Source of the DNA: Dasytiphilus stammeri_B
GTDB taxonomy: Bacteria; Pseudomonadota; Gammaproteobacteria; Enterobacterales; Enterobacteriaceae
NCBI GenBank assembly: GCA_037083765.1
Contig: JBAPLS010000009.1
Coordinates: 1 to 8,135, forward strand
DNA length: 8,135 nucleotides
Reading direction: 5' to 3'
Position 1 is the stretch's first letter. Every line of letters begins with the position of its first letter. The position numbers and the translations under genes are program-made. Below, piece after piece: positions 1 through 6,629 of this stretch. Below the pieces are notes generated by a model, which was given only the letters and a program-made list of their open reading frames with translations, did not search any database and was not told where the DNA came from.

Positions 1-408
1 AACTTGAACATCAATATCTAAAATAAATGTGATATCTGGATATTTAATTTCCACTAATTTGTGTAAGTCTCTTATTAGACTCAAGTCAACACCTAGTCCA
101 TACCCTTGATACGCAATAGTTGAGTCAATAAACCGATCACAAATCACTATTTTCCCTTCTAAAAGAGCTGGTAATATTAATTTTTTCATATGTTCGTGCC
201 TCATCGAGATAAGCAGCAAGAGTTCAGAAATAGGATCAATATTATCCTTAAGTAGTAATCCTCTTATTTTTTCTGCAAAATCAGTACCACCTGGTTCTCT
301 AGTCAATACGACATTATTTTCACCGTGAATTTGCTTGAAATAATTTGCAAGTAACTCAGACTGTGTTGTTTTACCAGAACCATCTATTCCTTCGAAGGTT
401 ATGAACAT
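1..408 (-). CDS. tmk: thymidylate kinase (dTMP kinase), C-terminus cut by window edge
   Basis: Phosphorylates dTMP to dTDP with ATP in the cytoplasm, the committed step to dTTP. The reverse strand from ATG at 408 is open for 136 codons to the window edge. It begins MFITFEGIDGSGKTT, with the Walker A P-loop at residues 7-15. The TREPGGT motif (36-42), which positions the nucleotide substrates, follows. The DRF motif (D91, R92, F93) with S96 is the usual DR(Y/F)xxS segment, and YQGYG follows at 100-104. The family is usually about 200-210 residues, so roughly 70 residues, including the LID region and C-terminal helices, lie left of position 1. The start is firm because the P-loop sits at the expected distance from it. 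No clear Shine-Dalgarno sequence precedes it (AT-only leader). It is divergent from the redoxin gene at 511. Identification is by motif and is very secure. Confidence 0.96.
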   Translation of the reverse strand, partial: MFITFEGIDGSGKTTQSELLANYFKQIHGENNVVLTREPGGTDFAEKIRGLLLKDNIDPISELLLLISMRHEHMKKLILPALLEGKIVICDRFIDSTIAYQGYGLGVDLSLIRDLHKLVEIKYPDITFILDIDVQV

Positions 409-457
409 AAATTTTATAATTACAATGCTAAATGCAAACAGTTTACATAGAAACCAT

Positions 458-486
458 TTGACATTTAAGCAATAAGATCATAAATT
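458..486 (+). promoter_or_regulatory. candidate sigma-70 promoter for the redoxin/antiporter pair
   Basis: A perfect -35 hexamer TTGACA lies at 458-463. After a 17-base spacer, TAAATT (4 of 6 matches to TATAAT) lies at 481-486. Transcription would start near 493, giving a leader of about 18 bases before the ATG at 511. The element lies in the 102-base divergent region between thymidylate kinase and the redoxin. A TATAGT further down (486-491) matches -10 better but is too far from the -35. I found no equally good promoter for the thymidylate kinase side. Inference from consensus only. Confidence 0.5.
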
Positions 487-510
487 ATAGTATACAATTC
501 TCTATGAGCT

Positions 511-1083
511 ATGGTTACGCTAGACACTCCTAAGATAGATTTAGACTTTACTGCAAAGAACTTCAATCTCCTGGGAGTGGATAACAAATATTATACATTA
601 AGTGACTGCTATGGGGAAAATGGTCTCATTGTAATGTTTATATGCAATCACTGTCCTTACGTTCAATCAATTATTAGCAATCTAGTAAGCGATGTTAATT
701 TGTTAAAAAAAGATTATCAGGTAAACACCGTTGCAATCATGCCAAATGATGTAAATGAGTACCCAGAAGACTCCTTTGAAAACATGATTAATTTTGCCAA
801 GGAAAATAAGTTTACATTTCCATATTTGATTGACAATAACCAAGAAGTAGCTAAAGAGTATGGTGCTGTTTGTACCCCTGATTTTTTTGGCTTTAATTCC
901 AAACTAGCCCTCTGCTATCGCGGGCGTTTTAACAACACAAAAAAAGAGAAAGTTCAAAATTACGAAGTAGGAAGTAGTGATTTATTTCAAGCCATGAAAT
1001 TTATTGCAGAAACTAGCAATCCTCCAGTTGACCAAAAATCAAGCATTGGTTGTTCAATAAAATGGTCTAATTCTACAGGTTGA
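511..1083 (+). CDS. thioredoxin-fold redoxin family protein (AhpC/TSA-like, CNHC type)
   Basis: A 190-residue cytoplasmic protein with a thioredoxin/peroxiredoxin fold, probably a thiol-disulfide or peroxide-handling enzyme. Its exact substrate is not established for this family. The active-site segment CNHCPYV puts cysteines at residues 45 and 48 after the hydrophobic strand LIVMFI. A second family motif, CTPDFFGF, lies at 121-128; its Pro123 is likely the cis-proline-like residue facing the active site. The C-terminus carries GCSIKW (180-185), which I recall as typical of this family. Further cysteines are at 33 and 135. There is no signal peptide or membrane segment, so a cytoplasmic location is likely. 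The length is normal. The start is ATG at 511; an ATG at 504 is out of frame and soon stops. The ribosome site is poor. The antiporter starts 5 bases after the stop, so the two are probably co-transcribed. Confidence 0.87.
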   Translation: MVTLDTPKIDLDFTAKNFNLLGVDNKYYTLSDCYGENGLIVMFICNHCPYVQSIISNLVSDVNLLKKDYQVNTVAIMPNDVNEYPEDSFENMINFAKENKFTFPYLIDNNQEVAKEYGAVCTPDFFGFNSKLALCYRGRFNNTKKEKVQNYEVGSSDLFQAMKFIAETSNPPVDQKSSIGCSIKWSNSTG

Positions 1084-1088
1084 ATATT

Positions 1089-2818
1089 ATGCACAGCGGC
1101 TCTCAGCATTTGTTTGATATTATAATTTTACTCTCTGCTGCTGTGTTTATAGTCATAGCGTTTTGGAAAATGAATATTAGCCCAGTACTTGGTTACTTTG
1201 TTGCAGGTGCGTTGATTGGTTCTCATGGGTTTAATCTGATAAATTCAGTTGAAGTAATGGATAACTTTGCAGAGTTTGGCGTAGTTTTCCTATTGTTCAT
1301 TATAGGTCTTGAATTGACATTTGAACGCCTTATCGCTATGCGTAGGCATGTGTTTGGGTTTGGTTCCCTTCAAGTTATAGTTACCATGATAGCAATATGG
1401 TGCATTGCTCTTGCCTTTGGNNNNNNNNNNGAGTAAATACAAACATGGCAGCAGTTATCGGTGGTGGACTTGCACTATCCTCAACAGCAATAGTGTTGCA
1501 GGTTCTGCAAGAAAAGGGTTCTCAAGCAAGCCAAGTTGGTAGATTGTCAATAGCAGTGCTACTAATGCAGGACTTTGCAGTGGTACCTCTAATAGTACTA
1601 GTGCCCCTGCTTACTGGCAATTCTGAACACAGCTTAATAAGCTCGTTGGCAGGCTCATTAGTGCAAGCAGCTATTGCATTGGTGTTGATATTTGTAACTG
1701 GTAGGTTATTACTGAGGCCATTGTTTGCGGTTATTGCCAAAATGGAGAGTAATGAAATCTTTATATCAACAACACTTCTGATAATATTAGGATCAGCATT
1801 TATTACTGAACAATTTCATTTATCAATGGCATTAGGCGCATTTGTTGCTGGGTTACTAGTTGCAGAAACAGAACACAGGAATTCGGTAGAACATGCAGTA
1901 TTGCCATTTAAAGACTTATTTCTTGGTTTATTCTTTATGACTGTTGGCATGTCTATTGATATTGACCTTTTACTCAATAAGTTACCACTCGTTACTTTAT
2001 TATCAATTATCCTTATCGTTTTAAAGACGTCCATTATATATACATTGTGTAGATTTTTTGGATTTAGAAGTGCACCTGCAATACAAGCTGGATTACTGCT
2101 TGCACAAGGCGGTGAATTTGCATTTATTTTATTCCGTTTAGCAGATGAATTAGATGTACTATCAAGTGAAATCGCTCAAGTGCTTATGATGGTAACTACA
2201 GTAACTATGGCTTTTACTCCTCTTTTATCGGGAATAGGAGACTGGATAGCAAATTCATTTAGCACTGAAAAAATAATACTAGACGATGAAGCAATCGAAA
2301 CAGACACACATGATCTTTATAACCACGTAATAGTTGCCGGGTTTGGTAGAGTGGGATATATGGTAACGAAAATGCTTACTGCAGAGCATTTAAGTTATGT
2401 TGTTGTAGATATTCAATCAAAAATAGTGAAAGAAGGAAAAAATGACAGTTTCCCTATATATCTTGGAGATGCTACAAGATATGAAATTTTAAAATCAGTA
2501 GGAATAGAAAGAGCTCAAGCTCTTGTGGTTTCAATAAAGAACGAAGTCACTATAAAGAAAATAGTTTCTCTAGTTGCAACAAACTTCCCGCATGTAAATA
2601 TTATAATACGTTTACCAGATTTGAATAATGTGGAGGTTTATAAAGATCTAGGGGCTAGTAAAGTTATTCCCGAAACGTCTGAAATTGGATTGCAGCTAGG
2701 TGGAGCAGCATTAAGTTTAAGTGGTATTAGCGAAAGCGGAGTTACATCTTTAAAAGGTAAATTCAGAAAAGGCAACTACAGTATGTTAAAAGACCTTGGT
2801 AGTGATAAAGATGAATAA
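1089..2818 (+). CDS. Kef-type monovalent cation:proton antiporter (CPA2 family) with RCK domain, interrupted by an assembly gap
   Basis: An inner-membrane antiporter of the KefB/KefC type, expected to exchange K+ (or Na+) for H+. The N-terminal half is a chain of hydrophobic helices with the family segment LLFIIGLELTFERL (about 1292-1333). After the gap come LALSSTAI and the QD motif (1568-1573) typical of Kef-type CPA2 exchangers, then more helices to about 2260. The C-terminal cytoplasmic part is an RCK/TrkA-N Rossmann domain starting HVIVAGFGRVG (about 2324-2356). Frames before and after the N run at 1421-1430 differ, but both match one protein: about 111 residues precede the gap and 461 follow it. 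The total near 572 residues is normal for the family. I prefer ATG at 1089, with AGG at 1077-1079 as ribosome site, over a TTG at 1080 that would leave no spacing. I treat this as one intact gene with unresolved bases, not a pseudogene. Ion specificity cannot be read from the sequence. Confidence 0.9.
1421..1430. other. assembly gap (10 N)
   Basis: Ten unknown bases lie between a transmembrane helix ending LAF-G and the segment VNTNMAAVIGGG of the antiporter. The frames on the two sides can only be joined if the true missing length leaves remainder 2 when divided by three. Ten leaves remainder 1, so the run is a placeholder, not a measured length. Against E. coli KefC as I remember it, only zero to a few residues are missing. 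Confidence 0.98.
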
Positions 2819-2907
2819 TCCTCTATCACTTTAATTAGTGACCAGAAAAACACATTTAATTAAGCAACTATACTCTCTAGAAAGGTGAAATTGACCTTAT
2901 TGTAACT
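2819..2907. other. intergenic region before aspartate kinase, no confident signal
   Basis: These 89 bases separate the antiporter from aspartate kinase. They contain a TATACT (2869-2874) resembling a -10 box but without a credible -35 at the right distance. A weak 5-bp hairpin (2826-2830 with 2837-2841) lacks a T-run, so it is not a convincing terminator. An AAAGG at 2881-2885 lies 22 bases before the chosen ATG, which is too far for a normal ribosome site. I make no promoter or terminator call here. Confidence 0.5.
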
Positions 2908-4068
2908 ATGAACAAAATAATAATAAAAAAATTTGGTGGTACTTCGCTAACTGACTTAAATCGAGTTGCAAATCTAATAAAAAACGATATTGAAAAAGGT
3001 TATAATGTAATTGCTGTTGTATCTGCTGCTGCAGGATTCACTGACCAAATGGCTTTTCAAGCCAGGCAAATTTCAAATTTAAATTGTAGACAAGAGTTAT
3101 CAGAGTATGATGTCCTGCTTTCAGCAGGAGAACAAATCTCTTGCGGGTTATTAGCTATCACTCTTCTGTCTGTTGGAGTTAATGCTAAATCATGGCTCGC
3201 CTGGCAGTTACCAATTCTAACGGATAATTTTTATTCTGAGTCTAAAATAAAAAAGATAAAAATTGACCATGTAAAAAGATCTTTTGCTGAGGGTTATACT
3301 GCTGCAATCATTGCTGGTTTTCAGGGTATATACGATGATAGAATCACTACTTTTGGTAGAGGAGGATCTGACATCTCAGCAATTGCCTTTGCTGTAGTCT
3401 TTGGTATTAGGACTTGTGAAATTTTTACTGATATTGACGGAATATATACAGCAGACCCAAAAATTGTTCCAAGGGCACGCAAGCTTAAATCTATCTCTTA
3501 CAATGAAATATTGGAGATGTCGTCATCTGGTGCTAAAATATTGCATAATCGTTCAGTACAACTTGCAATGAAGCATAATATTAAGGTGCAAGTGTTATCC
3601 ACTTTTGAGGAAGTAGAAGGCACTACAGTACTACACGAAAAAGATGTACTGGAAAGATACTTAATTACTGGAATAACTTATAGTACTCACGAAGCTCTTG
3701 TAACTTTTACTAACTTTGCAAATACTCTCTCTACTTTAAGAGATATAGCAGGAGCAAACGTTAAAGTTGACATGATACATGGGTCAAGCTTTTTGATTTC
3801 TAAATTTGATGTTGATTTAATGACAAAGTTATTGAACAAAAATGAAAATTATGTCGTAAACAATAATATAGCTAAAATTTCAATAATTGGTATTGGTGTT
3901 ATGTCTAACACTGAAGTGATGTACCGCACACTCAAGGTTTTAAGCGAAAAAAAGATAGAAATACTTGCTGTCACAATGTCCGAAATCAAGATCAGTATAG
4001 TTGTTCAAAAAAAACACGCTGAAGCTTTAATTAGAGATTTACATACCGAATATGAGCTTGATGTATGA
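2908..4068 (+). CDS. lysC: aspartate kinase
   Basis: Phosphorylates L-aspartate to 4-phospho-L-aspartate, the first step of the aspartate pathway. In Wolbachia-like bacteria this mainly feeds meso-diaminopimelate for peptidoglycan-type precursors. The 386 residues start MNKIIIKKFGGTS, with the kinase motif KKFGGTS at 7-13. SAAAG (39-43), GRGGSD (150-155), TDIDGIYTADP (174-184) and SSSGAKILHNRSVQLA (205-220) are all classic amino-acid-kinase/aspartokinase signatures. Two small ACT-like regulatory modules follow from about 255. The second is clear (ISIIGIGVMSN, then MSEIKISIVV); the first is short after VDMI. At 386 residues the protein is somewhat shorter than the usual 400-plus. The ATG is supported by the motif position, and an in-frame stop at 2878 limits any extension. 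No Shine-Dalgarno lies at normal distance. The gene ends 15 bases from the convergent recF stop. The symbol lysC is by family; 'ask' would serve equally. Confidence 0.94.
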   Translation: MNKIIIKKFGGTSLTDLNRVANLIKNDIEKGYNVIAVVSAAAGFTDQMAFQARQISNLNCRQELSEYDVLLSAGEQISCGLLAITLLSVGVNAKSWLAWQLPILTDNFYSESKIKKIKIDHVKRSFAEGYTAAIIAGFQGIYDDRITTFGRGGSDISAIAFAVVFGIRTCEIFTDIDGIYTADPKIVPRARKLKSISYNEILEMSSSGAKILHNRSVQLAMKHNIKVQVLSTFEEVEGTTVLHEKDVLERYLITGITYSTHEALVTFTNFANTLSTLRDIAGANVKVDMIHGSSFLISKFDVDLMTKLLNKNENYVVNNNIAKISIIGIGVMSNTEVMYRTLKVLSEKKIEILAVTMSEIKISIVVQKKHAEALIRDLHTEYELDV

Positions 4069-4083
4069 CAGCACGCTTGAAAT

Positions 4084-5163
4084 TTATTTACTTGATAATT
4101 CAAAAAACTTGAAAGAGCAAAGATAGTTATTGAAATTATCTTGATTTACATCGGTTATCCAAGTTTGACATTTAATACTTAACACCTCCTCCATTAACAC
4201 CTTTCTGTAATCTTTATCCAGATGCGACATTATATCGTCAAGCAGAAGAAGAGGTGCTTTATTGTAATGAATACACCTTGCTTTTACACTAGATAAGATG
4301 ATAGAAAGCAGTAATAGCTTTTGCTCTCCAGTAGAACAAAGATTTATTGGCATGTCCCCTTTTTGGCAAAAAACCCGAAAATTATCATTATGTACAGAAA
4401 AGGTTACTCTACCAGTTAATGAGTCTTTTTCTCTGTTTTCCTTTAGACGATTCTGAAAATATTCTGCAGTATCGTTCAAAGTTAGCTGACTGCTAAATTT
4501 CAAACTTGCCTTTGGAAAAAACTCACAAGAATGGTTATCAATTGTGCCCTGTAGTATTTTTAAAACAGACAAACGCATACGTAAAATATCAACTGCATTG
4601 GTAGCCATGACATTTTCAAGGCTAGAGAGCCAATTTCCGTCTAAAATATTCTCTCTAAGCAGTTTACTTCGCTCATGTTTAGCTTTCCTGTATTTCATAT
4701 AGCAATAAGTGTAATTTTCTTCAAACAGTGAGACGATACGGTCTAAAAATTTTAATCTGTCGCTCGGAGAATTAAGAAGAATATAGTCCATTTGTGGAAT
4801 GAGCCATATTACATTGGATATTCTATACAGAGATGAATAACTTGATTGTGTTTTTCCATCAATTTGTATTAGTTTATTATTAAGATTCTTTCCTATACCA
4901 ATTGAGTTAAAGTATGTTCCATTAAAAAAGTCATAATGCACTGCCCAATCTTCATTACTGAGTCTATTTTGCATCTCACTAATTTTTACTTTTTTCATGC
5001 CATTACTTTTAGCAAGCAATGAGATTGCTTCAAGTATATTAGTTTTACCAATACCATTTTGACCAGTTATTACAACCGATCTATCGTCTAAATCCAGTTC
5101 GAAATTTGAATGACTACGGAAATTATGTAATTTCAATTTTTTTATATAGCAATGGGTAGCCAT
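4084..5163 (-). CDS. recF: DNA replication/repair protein RecF
   Basis: An SMC-like ATPase that binds gapped DNA and, with RecO and RecR, helps load RecA for recombinational repair. The 359 residues start MATHCYIKKLKLHNFRSH, the typical RecF N-terminal strand with LxxFRSH. Walker A is GQNGIGKT at 34-41. SPSDRLKFLDRIV (132-144) is the conserved lid-region motif. The ABC-type signature is CSTGEQK (276-282), and Walker B LLLLDDIMSHLD (305-316) carries D309 and D310 with a D-loop. All ATPase elements are intact and the length is normal. It lies 8 bases downstream of the peroxiredoxin stop, so both are likely one transcript. The upstream ribosome site is weak (AAAGA just before ATG). It is not next to dnaN or gyrB here, unlike the common arrangement, which fits the scattered gene order of Rickettsiales. 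Confidence 0.95.
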   Translation of the reverse strand: MATHCYIKKLKLHNFRSHSNFELDLDDRSVVITGQNGIGKTNILEAISLLAKSNGMKKVKISEMQNRLSNEDWAVHYDFFNGTYFNSIGIGKNLNNKLIQIDGKTQSSYSSLYRISNVIWLIPQMDYILLNSPSDRLKFLDRIVSLFEENYTYCYMKYRKAKHERSKLLRENILDGNWLSSLENVMATNAVDILRMRLSVLKILQGTIDNHSCEFFPKASLKFSSQLTLNDTAEYFQNRLKENREKDSLTGRVTFSVHNDNFRVFCQKGDMPINLCSTGEQKLLLLSIILSSVKARCIHYNKAPLLLLDDIMSHLDKDYRKVLMEEVLSIKCQTWITDVNQDNFNNYLCSFKFFELSSK

Positions 5164-5171
5164 TCTTTAAT

Positions 5172-5639
5172 TTATATTCTGCTTACTTCCTCTAAAACCT
5201 CATCAACATGTCCACTCACTTTTACATTTTTCCAAATCTTCACTACTTTACCTTTTTTATCTATTAAAAAAGTAGTACGCTCTACTCCCATATACTTTTT
5301 GCCAAACATACTTTTCTCTACCCAAACACCATACTTTTCCAACATTTCAGCATTTTCATCAGAAACTAAAGAAAATGGCAGAGAATATTTTGCTTTGAAG
5401 TTAGCGTGGCACTTAACGCTATCTTTTGATACACCAATTATCACTGTGTCAAGAGAAGAGAAATTTTCTATATTGTCTCTAAAGCCTTTTGCCTCCATTG
5501 TGCAGCCCGGAGTATCGTCTTTAGGATAAAAATAAAGAACTACATTTTTTTTATTAAAAAATTCACTCAGTGATAAAATCTCACCAGAATCTGTTGGCAA
5601 GCTAAAATCAGGTGCATTATTTCCTATTGTTAATTCCAT
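5172..5639 (-). CDS. bcp: Bcp/PrxQ-type peroxiredoxin (thioredoxin-dependent thiol peroxidase), atypical resolving cysteine
   Basis: Reduces hydrogen peroxide and organic peroxides through a peroxidatic cysteine; cytoplasmic. From ATG at 5639 the protein has 155 residues, normal for the family. It opens MELTIGNNAPDFSLP, and the active-site segment YFYPKDDTPGCTMEAKGFRD (37-56 approximately) carries the peroxidatic Cys46 with Thr43 and Pro44. In many Bcp proteins a resolving cysteine lies five residues later; here that position is Lys51. The only other cysteine is Cys77 in SVKCHANF. RTTFLIDKKG (121-130) is the usual Arg-containing strand. I chose 5639 because GGAG lies 6 bases upstream (5646-5649). 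An ATG at 5651 and a GTG at 5660 are in frame but less well placed. It probably heads a transcript with recF and is divergent from glutathione synthetase. Confidence 0.94.
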   Translation of the reverse strand: MELTIGNNAPDFSLPTDSGEILSLSEFFNKKNVVLYFYPKDDTPGCTMEAKGFRDNIENFSSLDTVIIGVSKDSVKCHANFKAKYSLPFSLVSDENAEMLEKYGVWVEKSMFGKKYMGVERTTFLIDKKGKVVKIWKNVKVSGHVDEVLEEVSRI

Positions 5640-5674
5640 ACTTTGCTCCATTATTAACACTTTTATGGTACTAT

Positions 5675-5703
5675 ATTATATTGTAATAGGAAGGGAGGAT
5701 AAA
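5675..5703 (-). promoter_or_regulatory. candidate promoter for the peroxiredoxin-recF pair
   Basis: The minus strand carries a perfect TATAAT (5675-5680 on the plus strand reads ATTATA). A weak -35-like TTTATC (5698-5703) lies 17 bases upstream. Transcription would begin near 5668, about 29 bases before the peroxiredoxin ATG. The 63-base divergent region must also hold the glutathione synthetase promoter, but I cannot place that one convincingly. The assignment rests on the -10 box alone. Confidence 0.4.
5692..5699 (+). promoter_or_regulatory. strong Shine-Dalgarno site of glutathione synthetase
   Basis: AGGGAGGA stands 3 bases before the ATG at 5703, or 4 bases counted from the end of the GGAGG core. 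It is the strongest ribosome-binding sequence I see in the window; most other genes here have weak sites or none. It fixes the start of the glutathione synthetase. Confidence 0.75.
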
Positions 5704-6629
5704 TGAAAGTAGCTTTTCAGATGGATGAAAGTATAAATTTTGAAGCTGATACTACATTTTCATTAATAAAAGAAGCGCAAAGAAGAAGGTACGAAATTTT
5801 TGTTTATGTACCTAATAATTTAGCACTCAAGTTAAATCAGCCAATTGCCCTTTCTCAGAAAGTCAGCGTTGATGATTGTAGCTTCATTTCAAAAGAGGAT
5901 GTAGTAATCAACCTAAATGAAATGGATATCATATTTATCAGACAGAATCCACCATTTGATATGCGGTACATTACAACAACCTATATCTTAGAAAAGACTA
6001 CTGCGTTAGTAATAAATAATCCAACAGAAATAAGAAACTGTCCTGAAAAATTAATTACTTCACTATTTCCAGAGCTAATTCCTCCAACTTTGATCACTGA
6101 AAATATATCGATGATTAGAAATTTTTGTCACGACTATCAAGATATCATCTTGAAACCACTATATAGCTATGGAGGAAATGACGTAATAAGAATACAAGAC
6201 CAAAATAGCATTCAAGTGGTAGTCGATCTCATGATTGCAAAATATGAATGTCCTGTAATTGCACAAGCATTTTGTAAAAAGATAAATACAGATAAAAGAA
6301 TACTGCTACTGGATGGAAACCCAATAGGAGTAATGAAGCGAGTTCCAAAATCTAGCGGAGAAATCAGAACAAATTTGAGACTCGGAGCAAGTTTTGAGCC
6401 TGCCCAAATGAATGATAGAGACAACGAAATATGTAATAAAATTGGTCCTGAGCTAAAGAAAAGAGGGCTAATATTCGTTGGCATTGATATTATAGATAAC
6501 TTCCTTCTTGAAATTAACACAACTTCGCCTACGGGAGTAGTTTATATCAATAAGTTGTATAGTAAATCACTAGAAAAAGAACTATGGAATGCATTTGAAG
6601 AAAAAGCAATTCGTCAACTAAGTTCTTGA
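5703..6629 (+). CDS. gshB: glutathione synthetase
   Basis: Joins gamma-glutamylcysteine and glycine with ATP to make glutathione in the cytoplasm; an ATP-grasp ligase. The 308 residues are close to the E. coli length (about 316). The N-terminal domain begins MKVAFQMDESINFEADTTF and includes EAQRRRYE (24-31). Next come FIRQNPPFDMRYI (78-90) and NNPTEIRNCPEKL (105-117), both matching bacterial GshB. The ATP-grasp domain shows ILKPLYSYGGNDV (149-161), DKRILLLDG (197-205) and GEIRTNLRLG (219-228). It then has KKRGLIFVGIDII (252-264) and the Mg-ligand segment EINTTSPTG (270-278). All expected catalytic elements are present. The start is supported by a strong Shine-Dalgarno. The gene is divergent from the peroxiredoxin, and its last 16 bases overlap the end of murG on the opposite strand. 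The shared redox theme with its neighbour is suggestive of co-regulation but unproven. Confidence 0.95.
   Translation: MKVAFQMDESINFEADTTFSLIKEAQRRRYEIFVYVPNNLALKLNQPIALSQKVSVDDCSFISKEDVVINLNEMDIIFIRQNPPFDMRYITTTYILEKTTALVINNPTEIRNCPEKLITSLFPELIPPTLITENISMIRNFCHDYQDIILKPLYSYGGNDVIRIQDQNSIQVVVDLMIAKYECPVIAQAFCKKINTDKRILLLDGNPIGVMKRVPKSSGEIRTNLRLGASFEPAQMNDRDNEICNKIGPELKKRGLIFVGIDIIDNFLLEINTTSPTGVVYINKLYSKSLEKELWNAFEEKAIRQLSS
6614..6629. other. 16-base tail-to-tail overlap of gshB and murG
   Basis: The glutathione synthetase stop TGA (6627-6629) lies beyond the reverse-strand murG stop (6614-6616). The 3' ends are therefore coding on both strands for 16 bases. No terminator hairpin is visible for either gene, so transcripts would run into each other's antisense strand. 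Confidence 0.9.

Noticed and set aside
1397..1436. A separate second gene starting with an ATG just before the N run
   Set aside because: The apparent start lies in the wrong frame of the upstream half of the same antiporter. It reads through unknown bases only by accident of the 10-N placeholder.
1089..2818. Calling the antiporter a pseudogene
   Set aside because: The only frame disruption coincides exactly with an N run of placeholder length; both halves are otherwise open and conserved.
2826..2841. Terminator after the antiporter
   Set aside because: The stem is only 5 bp (TCACT/AGTGA) and no T-run follows.
2890..2907. Upstream ATT start for aspartate kinase behind the AAAGG at 2881-2885
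   Set aside because: ATT starts are very rare, and the ATG at 2908 gives the typical aspartokinase N-terminus.
5152..5529. Plus-strand open frame of 125 codons
   Set aside because: It lies antisense to the peroxiredoxin, has a Ser/Phe/Thr-rich composition typical of a shadow frame, and has no family motif.
5640..5660. Longer peroxiredoxin starting at GTG 5660 or ATG 5651
   Set aside because: A GGAG six bases before ATG 5639 and the usual family N-terminus both favour the shorter form.
6212..6520. Minus-strand open frame of about 100 codons inside glutathione synthetase
   Set aside because: It is antisense to well-conserved ATP-grasp motifs, so it is a shadow frame.
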